From Marinobacter nauticus (GTDB taxonomy: Bacteria; Pseudomonadota; Gammaproteobacteria; Enterobacterales; Shewanellaceae): a DNA stretch of 64,000 nucleotides. The stretch spans positions 207,251 to 271,250 of the forward strand of contig NZ_JAHVJZ010000006.1 of assembly GCF_019801015.1 (NCBI RefSeq), written 5' to 3'. How positions within the stretch are numbered: the first letter of the stretch is position 1; each line of letters starts with the position of its first letter. Below are positions 61,652 through 64,000 of the stretch, one piece after another. The notes below the pieces were generated by a model that was not told the origin of the DNA, did no database searches, and worked only from the letters and a program-made list of their open reading frames with translations. A program made the translations under genes and the position numbers.

Positions 61652-62191
61652 ATGCGAAAACTGACCCTGTTGTTGGTCACGCTCGGGTTAGGAGGCTGTG
61701 CGGCCTCCTACACCGTGACCGAAAGCGAGCTGGAAGGCTACCTTAACGACGCCCTTCGCAAAGAGCAGAAAGCGGAACTCAGCCCGGGCCTCAGTGCCCG
61801 GATGACGCTATCCGACATCGAAGTAGAGATCGGTGATGAGCCTGACCGTGTTGCCATTCGTACTCGCAGCAGCGTAAAAGTGGACACCCCTCTCTTCCCA
61901 CTTCGGGCAGAGTTAGCGTTCACTTTCAGCGCAGAGCCTTGGTATGACAGAAACGATCACAGCCTGTATCTCAGAGATGTCGCGCTTTCAGACGTCAGTG
62001 CGACGCCCGCGGAACTGGAGCAAGCGCTGATCCCTCTGAGCCGCGAAGCGATGCAGGTGGTGCGTCTCTATTTGGAAAACCAACCGGTCTATCAGCTTGA
62101 TCAGCAAGGCTGGCAGGAAGATCTCCTCCGTCAGTTTGGCCGGGAGTTGAAAGTGGTACCCGGCCAACTGGAGTTTATCCTCAAGCCCTAA
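61652..62191 (+). CDS. DUF1439 (YceB-like) lipoprotein
   Basis: 179 residues. Lipoprotein signal MRKLTLLLVTLGLGGC, so Cys16 is lipidated. The body matches the DUF1439 family in layout: TVTESELEGYLND near the start, amphipathic beta strands in the centre, and a tubular lipid-binding (TULIP-like) fold is suspected for the family. Function unknown. Directly behind ppc and overlapping the convergent cinA end by 4 bases. Confidence 0.85.
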   Translation: MRKLTLLLVTLGLGGCAASYTVTESELEGYLNDALRKEQKAELSPGLSARMTLSDIEVEIGDEPDRVAIRTRSSVKVDTPLFPLRAELAFTFSAEPWYDRNDHSLYLRDVALSDVSATPAELEQALIPLSREAMQVVRLYLENQPVYQLDQQGWQEDLLRQFGRELKVVPGQLEFILKP

Positions 62192-63471
62192 ACCCGTCGG
62201 CTATCTGTTCTGGTCAGATAGCCGTACTCCGCACACAGCGGCAGGCCCAGCAGGGCTCGCCGCACCATATCCAACGCCACCGTTGCAGCGAGCAGTCGTA
62301 TGGCATTGCGACTCCGCGCTCCCAGAAACAGCGTCTGGGCATAACACCCATCCTGAGTCGCCAGGGCGAAACAAACGGTACCAACCGGCTTTTCCTCTGT
62401 TCCCCCCTCCGGCCCGGCAATACCACTGATACTCACCGCCATATCGGTCCCCATACGCTCTCTGGCGCCTTGAGCCATCTCAACGACGGTTTCCAGGGAT
62501 ACGGCACCAAAGCTGTCCAGCGTCGCAGTGCTCACGCCAAGCAGCGATTGCTTGGCCTCATTGCTGTAAGTCACCAAACCTGCCGTCAGATACGCTGAGC
62601 TGCCTGCCAGATCCACCAACTGACTGGCGACCATCCCACCGGTACAGGACTCAGCGGTAGCCAGTGTCTGTCCCTTCTGCAACAGCAGCTGGTGAACCGC
62701 TTCCGGCACGGACTTCAGGTTCTCTCCCACAAGGGCATCCCCAAGCACCTTACGGTACTCAATCAGCAAACGCTGCCAGTCATCGGCATCCACCTTGTGA
62801 CGCTGAAGCAGTTTGATTTCGATGTAGGGTAAAGAAGCCCGAAAGCCGAGCGTAACGCCAGCTGGCAGAGGGATGGGCTCCAGCAGTTGAGCCAGGTTGG
62901 ACTCCCCTTGGCCAATGGTGAGCAGCCGATGCAAACCGGTTGGGGCGTCGATGGGGAATGTCGATGCCAGCCAGGGCAACAACTGTTCATGCACCATTCG
63001 CTTCAATTCCGACGGCACGCCCGGCGTAAAGAAATACCAGGTTCCCTTGTAGAACGCGCGAAAGCCGCAAGCTGTACCGATAGGGTTATCGACCATCACT
63101 GAGCCCTGAGGCAACATCGCCTGCTTGCGGTTCTTATCCGACATCGTCCGTCCTCGGGAAGCAAACAAGGCCGTCATGGTCTCGAGCCACTCGCTATTCA
63201 GTGCTAGCGGAACACCCAGTAATCTGGCCATCGCTTCAGCGCTGAGATCGTCGGCCGTTGGGCCAAGGCCACCATTAACCAGAACCACGTCGGCACGCCC
63301 TGCGCAACTTTCAAAGGCCGCAACCAGATCATCAATCCGATCACCAACCGTCAAACGACGCTGCATTTCGATGCCCTGATCCATCAGCACCTGCGCAACC
63401 CAGGCCGCATTCGTATCGATGATTTGGCCAGACAGCACCTCTTCCCCGGTGCAGATCATTTCAAAACGCAT
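62188..63471 (-). CDS. cinA: CinA family protein, full-length (MoaB-like domain plus NMN deamidase)
   Basis: 427 residues. N-terminal MoaB/COG1058 domain (about 1-170: GEEVLSGQIIDTNAAW, NGGLGPTADDLSAEA) and C-terminal PncC domain (about 260-420: TLATAESCTGGMVASQLVDLAG, GIAGPEGGTEEKPVGTV) that converts nicotinamide mononucleotide to nicotinate mononucleotide in NAD recycling. The full-length form, not the short enterobacterial PncC. Its promoter should lie in 63472-63577, between it and the rRNA operon terminator. Confidence 0.95.
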   Translation of the reverse strand: MRFEMICTGEEVLSGQIIDTNAAWVAQVLMDQGIEMQRRLTVGDRIDDLVAAFESCAGRADVVLVNGGLGPTADDLSAEAMARLLGVPLALNSEWLETMTALFASRGRTMSDKNRKQAMLPQGSVMVDNPIGTACGFRAFYKGTWYFFTPGVPSELKRMVHEQLLPWLASTFPIDAPTGLHRLLTIGQGESNLAQLLEPIPLPAGVTLGFRASLPYIEIKLLQRHKVDADDWQRLLIEYRKVLGDALVGENLKSVPEAVHQLLLQKGQTLATAESCTGGMVASQLVDLAGSSAYLTAGLVTYSNEAKQSLLGVSTATLDSFGAVSLETVVEMAQGARERMGTDMAVSISGIAGPEGGTEEKPVGTVCFALATQDGCYAQTLFLGARSRNAIRLLAATVALDMVRRALLGLPLCAEYGYLTRTDSRRV

Positions 63472-63577
63472 GATGTCCCTATTCCTTATTCAGTCTTCGC
63501 AACACGGTAAAGGAGGTACGAAGGCGGAACAAGTCCGGGTCAGGAGAGATGGAAGAATTTTCAGGAAGCAGAAACGA

Positions 63578-63602
63578 CAAAACCCAGCCGTTAGGCTGGG
63601 TT
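63578..63602 (-). terminator. terminator of the rRNA operon
   Basis: Nine-base stem aacccagcc (63581-63589) / ggctgggtt (63594-63602), 4-base loop; on the minus strand followed by TTTTGTCGTTTC. It is just behind the tRNA-Thr gene and separates the rRNA operon from cinA. Confidence 0.85.
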
Positions 63603-63610
63603 CTGAATAA

Positions 63611-63686
63611 TGGTGCTGATACCCAGATTCGAACTGGGGACCTCACCCTTACCAAGGGTGCACTCTACCAACTGAGCTATATCAGC
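63611..63686 (-). tRNA. tRNA-Thr (anticodon GGT)
   Basis: 76-nt cloverleaf with encoded CCA end. Acceptor stem GCTGATA / TATCAGC, D-loop AGCTCAGTTGGTAGAG, anticodon loop CTTGGTAAG, T-loop GTTCGAATC. Placed 3' of the 5S gene, the same arrangement as the distal tRNA-Thr of E. coli rrnD. Confidence 0.98.
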
Positions 63687-63693
63687 AAATTAG

Positions 63694-63812
63694 GAGCCTG
63701 GCGGTGACCTACTCTCGCATGGGAACTCCCACACTACCATCGGCGCGGTCGCGTTTCACTTCTGAGTTCGGCATGGGATCAGGTGGTTCCACGACGCTAT
63801 TGCCACCAGGCA
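63694..63812 (-). rRNA. rrf: 5S ribosomal RNA
   Basis: On the minus strand it begins TGCCTGGTGGCAATAGCG, contains CCATGCCGAACTCAGAAGTG and GCCGATGGTAGTGTGGG, and ends GCCAGGC; about 119 nt. Ends are set by pairing of the terminal helix and may be off by a base or two. Confidence 0.97.
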
Positions 63813-63844
63813 AAAATCGTACAATTCGGAAAAGCTGAATTTCT

Positions 63845-63880
63845 CTTGTAAGCGCTTCTTACAAGGTCGGATATCCGACA
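63845..63880 (-). other. 23S-5S spacer hairpins
   Basis: An 8-base stem cttgtaag (63845-63852) / cttacaag (63858-63865) and the adjoining palindrome gtcggatatccgac (63867-63880) lie in the 23S-5S spacer. They are likely processing structures for the rRNA precursor. Confidence 0.45.
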
Positions 63881-63903
63881 AACAAAACCACTTGGGTGTT
63901 GTA

Positions 63904-64000
63904 TGGTTAAGCCTCACGGGTCATTAGTACAGGTTAGCTCAACGCCTCACAACGCTTACACACCCTGCCTATCAACGTCGTAGTCTTCGACGGCCCTTTA
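63904..64000 (-). rRNA. rrl: 23S ribosomal RNA, 3' end (partial)
   Basis: On the minus strand the last about 97 nt of 23S are visible, with CGTCGAAGACTACGACGTTG and ACCCGTGAGGCTTAACC at the 3' end. The gene continues beyond the window. The operon is transcribed 23S, 5S, tRNA-Thr toward cinA. Confidence 0.95.

Overview
This is a chromosomal stretch of a Gram-negative gammaproteobacterium. The gene order (nadC-pilABCD-coaE-zapD-yacG, the complete mra/fts/mur cluster, rsmI-lpoA-yraN-diaA-dolP, trpS-gph-rpe, dam-damX-aroB-aroK-pilQPONM-mrcA, argC..argH(A), ppc, cinA) resembles the Shewanella/Ferrimonas branch of Alteromonadales. The GC-rich coding (about 60-68% in the 60-base lines I counted) suggests a Ferrimonas-like organism rather than a typical Shewanella. 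That taxonomic statement is inference from synteny and composition.

Layout. 1-9 kb (+): end of a retropepsin-like protease gene, nadC, type IV pilus genes pilA-pilB-pilC-pilD, then coaE-zapD-yacG and a PglL/Wzy_C-type O-oligosaccharyltransferase gene. 8.9-13.1 kb (-): mutT, secA, a membrane-anchored M23 peptidase; then dciA (+). 13.5-31.2 kb (-): lpxC and the division/wall cluster mraZ-rsmH-ftsL-ftsI-murE-murF-mraY-murD-ftsW-murG-murC-ddl-ftsQ-ftsA-ftsZ, with a clear promoter and an MraZ repeat operator in front of mraZ. 31.5-33 kb: an isolated secreted protein of unknown function and the RNase P RNA gene. 33-37.3 kb: rsmI (-) and lpoA-yraN-diaA-dolP (+). 37.3-39.7 kb (-): trpS, gph, rpe. 39.9-41.1 kb (+): a three-gene islet (TorF-type porin, small membrane protein, DUF2970) between rpe and dam. 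41-50 kb (-): dam, damX, aroB, aroK and the pilus alignment/secretin operon pilMNOPQ. 50.2-52.8 kb (+): mrcA (PBP1A). 52.8-58.7 kb (-): arginine operon argC-argB-argF-argG-argH(A), the last gene a lyase/acetyltransferase fusion. 59-62.2 kb (+): ppc and a DUF1439 lipoprotein. 62.2-64 kb (-): cinA, then the 3' end of a ribosomal RNA operon (23S end, 5S, tRNA-Thr, terminator).

The main themes are cell envelope growth (peptidoglycan precursors, division proteins, PBP1A and its activator LpoA, M23 hydrolase), type IV pili (two separate pil loci plus a probable pilin glycosylation enzyme) and arginine synthesis. Almost everything is core genome. The stretches that depart from this are the GC mosaic across pilA/pilB/pilC with the oligosaccharyltransferase insertion, the orphan secreted CTPGYWK-motif protein, the islet between rpe and dam, and the arginine locus, which has no argE between argC and ppc and a divergent ArgF. 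I see no CRISPR array, insertion sequence, prophage or recognisable defence system.
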